This document shows positions 25,233-34,199 of a stretch of DNA of 64,000 nucleotides, one piece after another (position 1 is the first letter of the stretch; the number at the start of each line of letters is the position of its first letter). The notes below the pieces were generated by a model. It did not search any database. It saw only the letters and a list, made by a program, of their open reading frames with translations, and had not been told where the DNA came from. Source of the DNA: Vibrio aquaticus (GTDB lineage Bacteria; Pseudomonadota; Gammaproteobacteria; Enterobacterales; Vibrionaceae); contig NZ_RXZH01000001.1 in NCBI RefSeq assembly GCF_003970385.1, forward strand, positions 785,300 through 849,299, read 5' to 3'. The position numbers and the translations under genes were made by a program.

Positions 25233-27815
25233 TTATGTTATTTTTAGACTATCGAACTGCTCTAAGGCTCGATCAAATTCACAATCAGTGAGATCGATTT
25301 TAATTCTTTCTAAAACCTTAGCTTGCTCATCACTGACATTGTTCATCAACTGGGCAACAACGTGTTCCGCATCGCTGTTCCCTTCTTGAATATACTGACG
25401 CGCCAAACCCAAGCACTTGTCTACATCGACCCTTGTCGTGTCCCCTGAGGCCACCGAGCTATTTAACTGTTCAACAAACTCTTGAACCGCATTCATCGAC
25501 GATGTCAGGAGGTCGAAGTATTCTCCCAAGACGACCCAATCAATGTTCTCATTACTCAGAGACTGCTCAACCTCACGAGACTGTTCACCTAATTGCGCCC
25601 CCAAGTTAGCTAAACTCCCGCTTATTGCATGACAAAGAGCAAAAGCTGCTTGAAAATCTCCCGCATCGATCAGGCTGCGTAGGTCCATCACACTGTCTGA
25701 ATGCTTAGCGAAAAACGTCTCGGCCAGTTCTTTGTAGAGTAAATGGTTGTAACCGACACGATTGAGAGCGCTTTCTTTGTCCACTAAGCCACTCGGCAAT
25801 TCGCTGAAGTTGTTAACGCTCGGCTGCATTAGTGGGGAAAAAGAAAGATGTTGCTGCAATACGTTATAGAGTTCTGTGGTATCAATGGGCTTTTCGATGC
25901 TCGTATTCATCCCAGCTTGCAGCGCGAGCTCTTTGTCCTTGGCAAACGCATTCGCCGTGACAGCAATGATAGGCAATTGGTCTAAAGTGAAACTCTGCCT
26001 AATGACCTCTGCCGCTTTCAAGCCGTTCATCTCAGGCATCTGGATATCCATCAGAACTAAGTCAAAATGTTGTTTGTTCACCCAGTCAATCGCTTCAATA
26101 CCGTTGCTTGCTTCGTAGCAACGAACATCTGGACCATGTATCAGTTCGCATAGGATTTGACGGTTTATCTCTCCGTCATCAACCACCAAGATGGTAAGAG
26201 CTTGGCGAGATTCATTCTGAACTTCAGTTTCAACTGCATTACTATGTCGCTGATCTGGTTGCGCAGAAGCAGCCATTGGAAGCTGACATTCAAACGAGAA
26301 ACAAGCGCCGTTGTGCTTTTCACTCTTAACCGTAATTACACCTCCCATCAGATCCGCCAGATCACTACTGATGCTCAGACCTAATCCTGAACCACCGTAC
26401 TGGCGCGAAGTAGAGCTTTCTGCCTGAGAAAAACGGTCAAAGATCTGGGTCAGTTCTTCTCTGCTTAGTCCGATACCGCTGTCATGCACACTCACGATGA
26501 ACCATAGAGTGCCTTGCTCTCTTTGCTCAGTATTAAGCGTGACTTTCACAAAGCCAGTTTGAGTAAACTTGATAGCATTGGTGATGAGGTTAGTGACAAT
26601 CTGCTCGACTCTAAGAGGATCACCAAGACATAACCCTTGAGCTTTGGATTCGTTATCAAAAGAGAAATCGAGTTGTTTTTCCCGAGCTAAATGAGCGAAC
26701 TGTTGAACGCTGGACTCGACAAGATCTGGTAAAGAAAAGAGCACCCTCTCTAACTCAAACTTGCCAGACTCAATACGTGAAAAGTCGAGAATGTCGTTTA
26801 AAAGTCGCAACATTCCGCGGCTAGAGTGATGGATTCGGTCAACATAGGTTTGTTGCTTACTCGTGAGTGGGCTATTTGATAACAAATGGCATAGGCCAAA
26901 AACGACATTCATTGGATTACGAATTTCATGGCTCATTTGGGCCAGAAACTTCGACTTCGCATCGGTCGCTAGCTCTGCTTCTTGCTTTGCCACTTGCAAC
27001 TCTTGCGTTCGGGCCAACACTCGCTCTTCAAGTTTTTCGTTCACTTCAATGAGCTGTTGTTTCATCACTTGCCGTTTCAGCACGCTCTCTTTCATTACCG
27101 CAAGCACTAACTTCATCTGGCGAACTAAACGACCTAGCTCATCATCACGTTCAGCCGCATTACCCTTTATGTCATCAGGCGAAGGTAAAACCGGGTTGAT
27201 GGACTCCCAATCTTTGGTGAGTCTTTGAATAGGTGCCGAGAGCGTGGAATAGAAATAATAGAAAGCGATGGCAGCGATAATTCCGTTTCGCAAAACACCA
27301 AGGAAGAAAGTCGAGATCGCACGATTTAAAAAACTTTCCGCGCGGACATGAGGATGTGCCGTTACTTTGAGAATCCCCAGTCGACGTTCGGGCTCTTCAC
27401 TTAAAAATAGATCAAGTGAGTAACTCTGCTCTCCGCCAAGCAACGATTCGGAAATAAAGCTCTTTTCGTCTGGGGTCAACTCGACAAAATCGCTAACCAG
27501 AGGCTCCGAGAAACCATCGGCACCAAGATCAGCGATGATTTCAACACTCAATATGGCTTTATCGAGAAAGAGGCCATACGCAATCTGACCTGCCAGATCG
27601 GGATCCACATGGAATGCCGCTTTTGCAGCGGGGTGTTGCACGGCGGTCAACTTATGTTGAATCTCAACGTCAAACGCAGCCAATTCTTGCTTAATGTCAT
27701 ACCAAAGCTGCCAACCACTAAACAAAATTCCTGTCACAAAAGTCATCAGCACAATAAAGCTCGCTTGCCTAAAGGCAATTTTATTACTGACTAACGACAT
27801 CAATCGACTTTTCAA
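25233..27815 (-). CDS. hybrid sensor histidine kinase (HisKA-HATPase-REC-Hpt)
   Basis: An 860-residue inner-membrane kinase with two transmembrane segments (about 17-38 and 185-205) around a roughly 145-residue periplasmic sensor. Then come a HAMP-like/coiled-coil linker, an H-box (FLAQMSHEIRNPMNVVFG), N, G1 and G2 boxes (NLITNAIKF, DSGIGLS, GGSGLGLSI), a receiver (Asp in DLVLMDIQMPEMNG) and a C-terminal Hpt domain (CHAISGSLANLGAQ). It begins with TTG after an AAGGA ribosome binding site. The downstream REC-GGDEF gene is its probable output, linking an external signal to cyclic di-GMP. Confidence 0.92.
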   Translation of the reverse strand: MKSRLMSLVSNKIAFRQASFIVLMTFVTGILFSGWQLWYDIKQELAAFDVEIQHKLTAVQHPAAKAAFHVDPDLAGQIAYGLFLDKAILSVEIIADLGADGFSEPLVSDFVELTPDEKSFISESLLGGEQSYSLDLFLSEEPERRLGILKVTAHPHVRAESFLNRAISTFFLGVLRNGIIAAIAFYYFYSTLSAPIQRLTKDWESINPVLPSPDDIKGNAAERDDELGRLVRQMKLVLAVMKESVLKRQVMKQQLIEVNEKLEERVLARTQELQVAKQEAELATDAKSKFLAQMSHEIRNPMNVVFGLCHLLSNSPLTSKQQTYVDRIHHSSRGMLRLLNDILDFSRIESGKFELERVLFSLPDLVESSVQQFAHLAREKQLDFSFDNESKAQGLCLGDPLRVEQIVTNLITNAIKFTQTGFVKVTLNTEQREQGTLWFIVSVHDSGIGLSREELTQIFDRFSQAESSTSRQYGGSGLGLSISSDLADLMGGVITVKSEKHNGACFSFECQLPMAASAQPDQRHSNAVETEVQNESRQALTILVVDDGEINRQILCELIHGPDVRCYEASNGIEAIDWVNKQHFDLVLMDIQMPEMNGLKAAEVIRQSFTLDQLPIIAVTANAFAKDKELALQAGMNTSIEKPIDTTELYNVLQQHLSFSPLMQPSVNNFSELPSGLVDKESALNRVGYNHLLYKELAETFFAKHSDSVMDLRSLIDAGDFQAAFALCHAISGSLANLGAQLGEQSREVEQSLSNENIDWVVLGEYFDLLTSSMNAVQEFVEQLNSSVASGDTTRVDVDKCLGLARQYIQEGNSDAEHVVAQLMNNVSDEQAKVLERIKIDLTDCEFDRALEQFDSLKIT

Positions 27816-27915
27816 ACCATCATCCTTGATTGTTTTACAAGCTAAGTTAACTTAAATGCATACGCGTGTTAAATCTTTAACATAATAATAACTATTACAT
27901 CGACAATTTGAGAGA

Positions 27916-28689
27916 ATGACTTTGCTTCGAACACGGATGTCTCGCAATAATCCCATCAAAACGAGCTTTATACGTAGCTTAATCACCTTAGCGATTTTCA
28001 GCTTTCCAGCACTGGCGAGTGAGCATTTAAGCGCTGTAGCCAGCGAGTGGCCTCCTTACGCCCTCACTAAGACAAAACCTTACAGCGGCATTGATATGGA
28101 TCTGACACACATTATTGGTCAGCGCTTGGGGCAAAAAATTGAGCTCAAACGATGTTCATTTAAACGCTGTTTAGCCGAAACCGAAGTCGGCTCGGTCGAT
28201 ATCATCAGTGGCATTGCTCGAAATAAGGAGCGAGAGCAATACCTCACCTACACCGATACCCCATACTCTCACGTTGAAGTGGCCTTTCTTGTTCGTAAAG
28301 GCGAAGCATCACTGGTTCAAAACTATGAAGATCTTTATAAGTTCAAGGTTGGGACTGTCGTAAAGTCTGAATACTTTGAACCCTTTAACAGTGACCCTAA
28401 AATTAACCGATACCAAGTCAGTGAAGAGGCGATTTTGCTCCACATGCTGGCCAACAAACGTATCGATGTGATTATTGGCACCAACCCGAACATCGACTAC
28501 CAGACGCTTAAGCTTGGTTACAGTGACAAATTTGAAACCGTGGAATACAACACCGGAGTCTCCGTCCCGATCTATTATGCGATCTCTAAAAAGTCCCCTC
28601 ATACCAGCAAAATCGGGCAGATTGATCAGATCATAAAAGAGCTGATCGCTGATGGACAAATGGAACGGATTCACAGCAAATACAAATAG
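27916..28689 (+). CDS. periplasmic solute-binding protein, family 3
   Basis: A 257-residue exported protein with a signal peptide (TSFIRSLITLAIFSFPALASE) and an SBP_bac_3 fold (ASEWPPYALTKTKPYSGIDMDLTHIIGQRLG; VDIISGIARNKEREQYL). There are no ABC permease or ATPase genes beside it. It is divergent from the hybrid kinase/diguanylate cyclase operon 100 bp away. It may deliver a small polar ligand (an amino acid or similar) to the kinase's periplasmic domain rather than to a transporter, which is inferred from position. Confidence 0.85.
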   Translation: MTLLRTRMSRNNPIKTSFIRSLITLAIFSFPALASEHLSAVASEWPPYALTKTKPYSGIDMDLTHIIGQRLGQKIELKRCSFKRCLAETEVGSVDIISGIARNKEREQYLTYTDTPYSHVEVAFLVRKGEASLVQNYEDLYKFKVGTVVKSEYFEPFNSDPKINRYQVSEEAILLHMLANKRIDVIIGTNPNIDYQTLKLGYSDKFETVEYNTGVSVPIYYAISKKSPHTSKIGQIDQIIKELIADGQMERIHSKYK

Positions 28690-28810
28690 GAATTACTGAG
28701 ACATTATTTGTTTTTGACCCAGATTAATAAAAGGTTAACTAGTCGAACATCAAATGTATGAAACCCGTAAACTGCGTGCCTGATTTATGATGCAGTGAAA
28801 GAGACATACA

Positions 28811-30799
28811 GTGACACGTGATCAATTTGAGTTATTAGCACCCGGTGGAGACTTAGATTCAATCAAAGCCGCCATTGCAGCTGGTGCAGATGCTATCTAT
28901 TGCGGCCTAGATAGATTCAATGCCCGCAACCGAGCAACCAACCTTACCTTAGATAACTTAAATGGCGTGTTAGCGATCGCGCATCAGCACAATTGCAAAA
29001 TCTTCCTTACCTTAAATGTGTTGATTCTAGAAAGTGAAATCCCTGCGATTGTTCGCCTACTGAGCCAGCTAAATACCACCGCCATTGATGGCGTGATCGT
29101 TCAAGACCTTGGCTTGGCGTACATCCTAAAACACCACTTTCCTGATTTGGATGTTCATTCCTCTACTCAGCTCAATACGCACAACGAAGGTCAGATCCTG
29201 TTTCTCAACCAACTGACCGCCAGCCGCGTTAATCTCTCTCGTGAGCTGAATATTGATGAAATCAAACACCTTGCTCAGTTTGGTAAGCAACATGATGTGT
29301 TAATGGAAGTGTTCGTTCACGGCTCTTACTGCATTGGTTTTTCGGGCATTTGCTACATCAGTTCGGCTCGTAATGGCGCCTCGGGTAACCGTGGCCGCTG
29401 CAGCCAGCCTTGCCGTGAACAATACGAAACCACCAAAACGGGCAACAACTACCCGCTCAACATGAAAGACAATTCGGCGTTTGGCGATCTCGAAGCGTTA
29501 GTCGATGCAGGCGTATACTCATTGAAAGTCGAAGGCCGAATCAAGAAATCTCACTACGTCTACACCGTGGTGGATAACTGGCGTAAGCAAATAGATCGCT
29601 TCTGCGATGGCGTGGAATTATCACGTGACACAACAGAGCTTTATACCGTGTTTAACCGTGACTTCTCTAATGCGTTCCTAAAAGGCGACTTTGGCAAAGC
29701 GATGTACATCGACAACCCTCGCGATCATGCCGTTAAGCACTTCTCTGAGGTGTACCAATGCAGCAGCACCGAACAAGTGCAGCAGGTTAAGAAGAAGCTT
29801 TATGATGACAAGACGGCCATCATTGAGACCGTGGCGGAAAAAACCAGCGCAATGGAGCTAATCCAAGCTACAGAGAATAGCGCAAGCCTCAAAGGGGCGA
29901 TTGATGTTCCTCAGCTAAAAGCATTACCAGAAGCAAAGCCTGTCGAGACACCAAAGCTATCTGTACTGGTTTCGTCAAACGATGACCTAAGTTTGCTTAG
30001 CGATTCAGAAGTGAACTTCTATTATCAGCTCCCGATGGGTTTAGCGGCAGAGTGCGACAACTTGATTGAACTGTTCAGTGCCAACCCAAGCCTGATGCCA
30101 TGGTTCCCTGCAATTTTGATTGGCGATGACTTTGTCGCCGCTAAGCGCTTTTTACAAGCGGTTAGGCCAAAGCAATTGGTGACCAACAATTTGGGTGTCG
30201 GCTTTCTAGCCAAAGAACTTAACCTTGCTTGGGTTGCAGGACCACAAATGAACATCACCAACTCTTATGCTCTTGCTTGCCTTGAAGAAGAGTTCGCCTG
30301 TGCGGGGGCGTTTATTTCCAACGAGCTCAACATGAAGCAGATGCGCCATATTAAGCGCAGTGACAATATGCAGCTGTTCTACAGCATTTATCACCCGAAT
30401 ACGCTGCTGACGAGCCGCCAATGTTTGTTCCAACAAACAGAAGGTTGCCGCAAGATTAAAGTCAATAAGGGCTGTTTGAAGCGCTGTGAGAAACGCACCT
30501 CAATCATCAACTTGAAAGACAACCCTTATGTGATCCAAAAACATAAAGGTAGTCACAACGCGATTTACAGCGAGCACAATGTGCTTAACCTAGAAGTGCT
30601 TGCGCAACTGCCGAACCTATTCACTGACATTTTGATCGACTTGCGAGACATTCAGACTGAGACGCAAGTGAGCATAGAGAAATCAGATCTGATTCAGGCA
30701 TTCTTAACCCTGCTTGATAACCACAAAGAAGAGATTAGTCAGTCACTGCATTCAGTAATTCAACCAACGACCAATGCCCAATATACGAAAGGGCTCTAA
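28811..30799 (+). CDS. U32-family (collagenase-like/RNA hydroxylase) protein
   Basis: A 662-residue protein starting at GTG. The N-terminal TIM-barrel domain opens with FELLAPGGDLDSIKAAIAAGADAIYCG. The U32 signature EVFVHGSYCIGFSGICYIS follows, with Cys-rich CSQPC next to it. U32 members TrhP and RlhA are RNA 5-hydroxylation enzymes, while others were once called collagenases. Length is close to RlhA, but the C-terminal half (residues about 350-662), with its own CRKIKVNKGCLKRCEK cysteine cluster, does not look like RlhA, so I leave the function open. It is a single-gene unit ended by a perfect palindrome terminator. Confidence 0.85.
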   Translation: MTRDQFELLAPGGDLDSIKAAIAAGADAIYCGLDRFNARNRATNLTLDNLNGVLAIAHQHNCKIFLTLNVLILESEIPAIVRLLSQLNTTAIDGVIVQDLGLAYILKHHFPDLDVHSSTQLNTHNEGQILFLNQLTASRVNLSRELNIDEIKHLAQFGKQHDVLMEVFVHGSYCIGFSGICYISSARNGASGNRGRCSQPCREQYETTKTGNNYPLNMKDNSAFGDLEALVDAGVYSLKVEGRIKKSHYVYTVVDNWRKQIDRFCDGVELSRDTTELYTVFNRDFSNAFLKGDFGKAMYIDNPRDHAVKHFSEVYQCSSTEQVQQVKKKLYDDKTAIIETVAEKTSAMELIQATENSASLKGAIDVPQLKALPEAKPVETPKLSVLVSSNDDLSLLSDSEVNFYYQLPMGLAAECDNLIELFSANPSLMPWFPAILIGDDFVAAKRFLQAVRPKQLVTNNLGVGFLAKELNLAWVAGPQMNITNSYALACLEEEFACAGAFISNELNMKQMRHIKRSDNMQLFYSIYHPNTLLTSRQCLFQQTEGCRKIKVNKGCLKRCEKRTSIINLKDNPYVIQKHKGSHNAIYSEHNVLNLEVLAQLPNLFTDILIDLRDIQTETQVSIEKSDLIQAFLTLLDNHKEEISQSLHSVIQPTTNAQYTKGL

Positions 30800-30816
30800 G
30801 GCAGAGCGCATCCACA

Positions 30817-30844
30817 AAAAAGGCCGCGAATTCGCGGCCTTTTC
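30817..30844. terminator. bidirectional intrinsic terminator
   Basis: A fully self-complementary AGGCCGCGAA/TTCGCGGCCT stem (30821-30840) flanked by A-run and T-run. It serves the U32 gene on the plus strand and the GNAT gene on the minus strand. Confidence 0.92.
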
Positions 30845-30859
30845 GTTGTCGTTATACTG

Positions 30860-31450
30860 TTAAACAGTGCGCTGATTTTCAAATTGCTCGATGGTCATGC
30901 CGTAATACAGTTTGTCATCAAACTCTTCGGCAAGCTTGTAGTAACCCTCTTGGCGACCTTCTTGAACAAAGCCGCATTTCTCAAGCGTTTTGTATGAACC
31001 CACATTAGAGCCATAGCAGTCTGCACTGACCTTGTGAGCGTTAAGTTGGGTAAAACTTAGCTCAGTCATCATTTGGCAAGCGCGGGTTGCAATGCCTTTC
31101 CCCCAAGCACAAACTGGCAACTGATAACCAATTTCGTAGTTACCCGCCAAAAAAGCCACTGATGTAATGCCGCACATCCCCATGTATTTACCTTGCAGGT
31201 CACGAATGACAAAGGTAGGACTTTCGGGCCAAATTCCCTCTTGGATCGCCTGTTGAGTATTGTCGATAATCGGATCAAAGAAGCCTTTAAACATACTGTT
31301 GTCAGCGGGTGCAAAGTATAAGTACTGATTCACATCATCGTCATTGAGCATCTCGATAATCTCTTGTAGATCTGATGCTTGAATCAGTTGGATATTCAAC
31401 GAGTCGTTAAATGAAATGACGTCGCCTTGTTGTAATTTTTGATATGACAT
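30860..31450 (-). CDS. GNAT-family N-acetyltransferase
   Basis: A 196-residue acetyltransferase of the RimJ/RimL-like Acetyltransf_3 type. The acetyl-CoA-binding loop is visible as QLPVCAWGKGIATRACQMM (the Q/R-x-x-G-x-G/A motif region), followed by AHKVSADCYGSNVGSYKTLEKCGFVQEG. Substrate unknown; the family modifies ribosomal protein N-termini, other proteins or small amines. The AGGT ribosome binding site fits ATG 31450. Confidence 0.88.
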   Translation of the reverse strand: MSYQKLQQGDVISFNDSLNIQLIQASDLQEIIEMLNDDDVNQYLYFAPADNSMFKGFFDPIIDNTQQAIQEGIWPESPTFVIRDLQGKYMGMCGITSVAFLAGNYEIGYQLPVCAWGKGIATRACQMMTELSFTQLNAHKVSADCYGSNVGSYKTLEKCGFVQEGRQEGYYKLAEEFDDKLYYGMTIEQFENQRTV

Positions 31451-31556
31451 GTGTTACCTCGTTATCTGTTAACTATCATAACGAGGGACCTACGATAAGG
31501 ATTGTATTTTTGCGACAACATCCACTTCAATGCAATTTAAAGAGCGAAACAAGCAA

Positions 31557-32393
31557 CTATTCAAAGTCACCGTAGACATCAATCGTCAGATCACGACTTT
31601 TAAGATATTTACTGGGGGTGGTTCTAAGCTGCTGCTTAAGGGTACGAATCAGGTGTGATTGATCACTAAATCCAAACTGCTGTGAAAATGCCGTCCAATC
31701 GACCTCACTGTTTTGCTGGTAAAGCGCCAAAATCATCTGTTCTAGACGACTCATTTGTTGATATTGCTTAATACTCAAGCCCACGATTTGTTTGAAGCTT
31801 CGCTCTAGTGTCCTTCTCGAACACAGACATAGTCGGGCCAGCTCTTCGACATCAAGCAACGGACGATGGACATCGACAGCCTGCTTATCCATTGCTGCAA
31901 GCACAGTTTGAGTCAAACGATACGGCTTAGTGGTGCAAGGTTTAAGGCCTAAATCATCAAAATGATTCCTTATCGCCAAGAGCAGAGCTTGCTTAGATGT
32001 GTCATGCCATAGGCTTTCCTGAAAGGCAGAGTCAAATAGCGGAGAAAGCCAATCAAACCAACCACATTGATTAGCAGGCGTGTCTAAGCCTGAGTTAAGG
32101 ATATAAAGCCCGTCTGGTCGAAATGTAATCCCAATGCGCTTTATTGGTGGTGTATCTTCTAGTAGCAGTAAGTGTTCACTTGCTGTTAGCAGGTGGCTAC
32201 CAGACCCAGATAATCGCCCCACTCCACTTTCATATTGATAGGGCTGCTCTGGCGGGGTAATAAGAAGGTGTCCTCTTGGGTTAGGAATGAGATGCGGCTT
32301 AGGGTCAATCACCTCGCCATCTTCTACTTCCAGATACCACACCTGATGGATAAGCCACTCATATCCCGATATAGATTGCTTCCACGCTATCAT
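31557..32393 (-). CDS. AraC-family transcriptional regulator
   Basis: A 278-residue regulator. The N-terminal ~170 residues (YEWLIHQVWYLEVEDGEVIDPKPHL, PNPRGHLLITPPE) form a ligand/cupin-like domain of unknown specificity. The C-terminal AraC DNA-binding domain covers about residues 180-270, with both helix-turn-helices visible (VEELARLCLCSRRTLERSFKQIVG and WTAFSQQFGFSDQSHLIRTLKQQL). Its neighbour on the other side of a 169-bp gap is another AraC regulator transcribed away. No catabolic target is adjacent. Confidence 0.88.
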   Translation of the reverse strand: MIAWKQSISGYEWLIHQVWYLEVEDGEVIDPKPHLIPNPRGHLLITPPEQPYQYESGVGRLSGSGSHLLTASEHLLLLEDTPPIKRIGITFRPDGLYILNSGLDTPANQCGWFDWLSPLFDSAFQESLWHDTSKQALLLAIRNHFDDLGLKPCTTKPYRLTQTVLAAMDKQAVDVHRPLLDVEELARLCLCSRRTLERSFKQIVGLSIKQYQQMSRLEQMILALYQQNSEVDWTAFSQQFGFSDQSHLIRTLKQQLRTTPSKYLKSRDLTIDVYGDFE

Positions 32394-32562
32394 CGCTTCC
32401 TCAATTGAGCGCCACCAAATCTATGGGTAATACTACACCATCTCACTGGCTTATCCACGAGACGCTTTCTGCTCAACAATCTCATCTTTTTACGCCCAGG
32501 TTTTAAACTCTGCCTCAATCGGTTAGCCTGAGATGATAATTCAGGGAATAGAGAGAACATAA

Positions 32563-33462
32563 ATGGGTGTAGACTATAAAAAGCGGTTGATTCCGGTCAT
32601 CCGTTACCTCGAACAAAACTACAATCAACCTCTCAACCTACCCGAAGTGGCTGCATTAGCGAACCTTTCTCCCTATCACTTTCATCGCACATTTAAAGCG
32701 GTGCAAGGAGAAACACTGGCCGACTTCATTCGCCGTTTACGGCTCGCAGCTGCAGCCGATGAATTATTCAAAACCAAGCAACCCGTCCTCAACATTGCAT
32801 TAGAGTTTGGTTTTTCTTCTTCTCAGAGTTTAGCCAAGGCGTTCAAACAACATTACGGTGTTACACCGACCGCTTTTCGTGATTGCAAAAACTATCAAGA
32901 GTTTTCAACGCTGGCACAAAACAGCAAGATTGGACACACCTTGCGCAAGATTGGAAACGAAAGCGAGATGACAACTCCATATACTGGCTCGGAACCAACG
33001 ACATGGAGAAAGACAATGGAAATGCAACAATTTGACGCAACTAAACTCGCCTACGTCAGAGTCACAGGCCCTTATGGTGAAGGTTATGAAGAACCTTCAA
33101 ACCGTTTGTATCAATGGGCTGGAATGAAAAACTTAGCGGGTAATACCTGCATCTTTATCTATCACGATAACCCAGAAGTCACACCGAATGACAAATGTCG
33201 CACCGATATCTGTTTGATGGTCCCAGCTGATACACAAGTGCCAAGTGGGATTGAACTGCAAGATTTTCCTGGTGGGCAATATGCGGTTATGCGTCAAAAC
33301 ATCACCGAGCATAACCAATATGCCAAAGCGTGGGATGATTTGATGAGCAAGGTGATTGAAACTGGTGTTGAAAACGATGATCGCCCATGCTTCGAGCTTT
33401 ATCACAGCTACGATCCGCAAACTCAGCACGCCGATGTAAGCTTTTGTACTGCGATTAAGTAA
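32563..33462 (+). CDS. AraC-family regulator with GyrI-like effector domain
   Basis: A 299-residue protein of reversed order: the AraC helix-turn-helix domain comes first (residues about 5-105: LPEVAALANLSPYHFHRTFKAVQGETLADFIRRLRLAAAADELF), and a GyrI-like small-molecule-binding domain follows (residues about 150-298). This is the Rob/BmrR-type arrangement, typical of regulators of efflux or stress genes that sense hydrophobic cations. A GC-rich hairpin follows. Its targets are not evident in the window. Confidence 0.9.
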   Translation: MGVDYKKRLIPVIRYLEQNYNQPLNLPEVAALANLSPYHFHRTFKAVQGETLADFIRRLRLAAAADELFKTKQPVLNIALEFGFSSSQSLAKAFKQHYGVTPTAFRDCKNYQEFSTLAQNSKIGHTLRKIGNESEMTTPYTGSEPTTWRKTMEMQQFDATKLAYVRVTGPYGEGYEEPSNRLYQWAGMKNLAGNTCIFIYHDNPEVTPNDKCRTDICLMVPADTQVPSGIELQDFPGGQYAVMRQNITEHNQYAKAWDDLMSKVIETGVENDDRPCFELYHSYDPQTQHADVSFCTAIK

Positions 33463-33468
33463 CAGAAA

Positions 33469-33500
33469 GCCTGCGAATCTAATTGAATGGATTCGCAGGC
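33469..33500. terminator. convergent-gene hairpin, probable terminator
   Basis: GCCTGCGAATC (33469-33479) pairs with GATTCGCAGGC (33490-33500). T-runs are weak, so termination is probable rather than certain. Confidence 0.6.
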
Positions 33501-33506
33501 CTCTAG

Positions 33507-33821
33507 CTATAAGCGATATTCTTTGAGCTCGCCTTTGTCTGTGATGGTCGCGTTGGCGAGCTTATTGCCGTAGATATCCTTAAAGCCAATATCAATCGAG
33601 TTACTCGCGTGGACAATTTTAGTGATCAGGATATCGCCAACATCATTGTTCAAGGTGAGGTAGTAATGCACATTGCGGCTGCAAGGGATTACTTTTTCTT
33701 TAAAAGTTTTGCTGATGTAGTACGTTGATTCACTGTTGAGTTCCACCCCATGCTTTTTGACGATATCAACTAAGCTGGTGACGATGCTGCCGACTTTCTT
33801 TAACTCGTTCGATAAAATCAT
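33507..33821 (-). CDS. small hypothetical protein
   Basis: A 104-residue soluble protein that I do not recognise. It has an N-terminal amphipathic helix (residues 2-24), then strand-rich sequence with the segment STYYISKTFKEKVIPCSRNVHYYLTL. It has no signal peptide or transmembrane helix. A good ribosome binding site (GGGAG) precedes the ATG. The upstream 378-bp region holds a perfect FNR box about 210 bp from the start and inverted repeats, so it may be controlled by oxygen, as inferred from that site. Confidence 0.6.
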   Translation of the reverse strand: MILSNELKKVGSIVTSLVDIVKKHGVELNSESTYYISKTFKEKVIPCSRNVHYYLTLNNDVGDILITKIVHASNSIDIGFKDIYGNKLANATITDKGELKEYRL

Positions 33822-34199
33822 AACAACTCCCGTTCAGTTACTGGTATTCAAGCTAACGAGAGAGTTACTTCTGAAAAAGTAATTTAAAATTGCATTTTTA
33901 CTCGGAATTCCCGAAGTATAAGTCACCAAATGAGGAAAAGTGTAATAATTTCAACCAGTAACATAATGTAAAAAACTGCTTCAAATCATCATTTATGGGT
34001 AGAGGCTTTTTCCTAAGACGTTCATTAGTTTGATCTCAATCAAGAGTTTTACTTATTAACCGAAGCGAAATAAATGCCTGATTTGGCTGTTTTTTTAGAG
34101 ACTAATGACAAAGAAGAGAGAATAACCTGGTCGATATTGAAATAATCATCGCATTCACTAGCGACCTTGTTGAGTGTGACTGTGCGTCTGCGTATTCTC
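33822..34199. other. gene-poor stretch with leader-type inverted repeats
   Basis: No convincing gene is present in this 378-bp region. It contains GTTACTGGT (33837-33845) and its exact reverse complement ACCAGTAAC (33954-33962), TTACTT/AAGTAA local repeats near 33866-33882, and the FNR box listed separately. The inverted repeats flank the putative leader of the small gene at 33507-33821. Confidence 0.5.
34030..34043. promoter_or_regulatory. perfect FNR-type box
   Basis: TTGATCTCAATCAA matches the FNR consensus TTGAT-N4-ATCAA at every defined position. The nearest gene it could activate is the small hypothetical gene on the minus strand, about 210 bp away. No ORF lies close downstream on the plus strand. 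An untranslated RNA is the other possibility. Confidence 0.65.

Noticed and set aside
26863..27228. Open frame on the plus strand inside the hybrid kinase gene
   Set aside because: It is antisense to a clear, highly conserved kinase core and shows no domain signal or ribosome binding site.
28811..30799. Naming the U32 gene rlhA or trhP
   Set aside because: The N-half signature fits the superfamily, but the C-half does not resemble either characterised enzyme closely enough.
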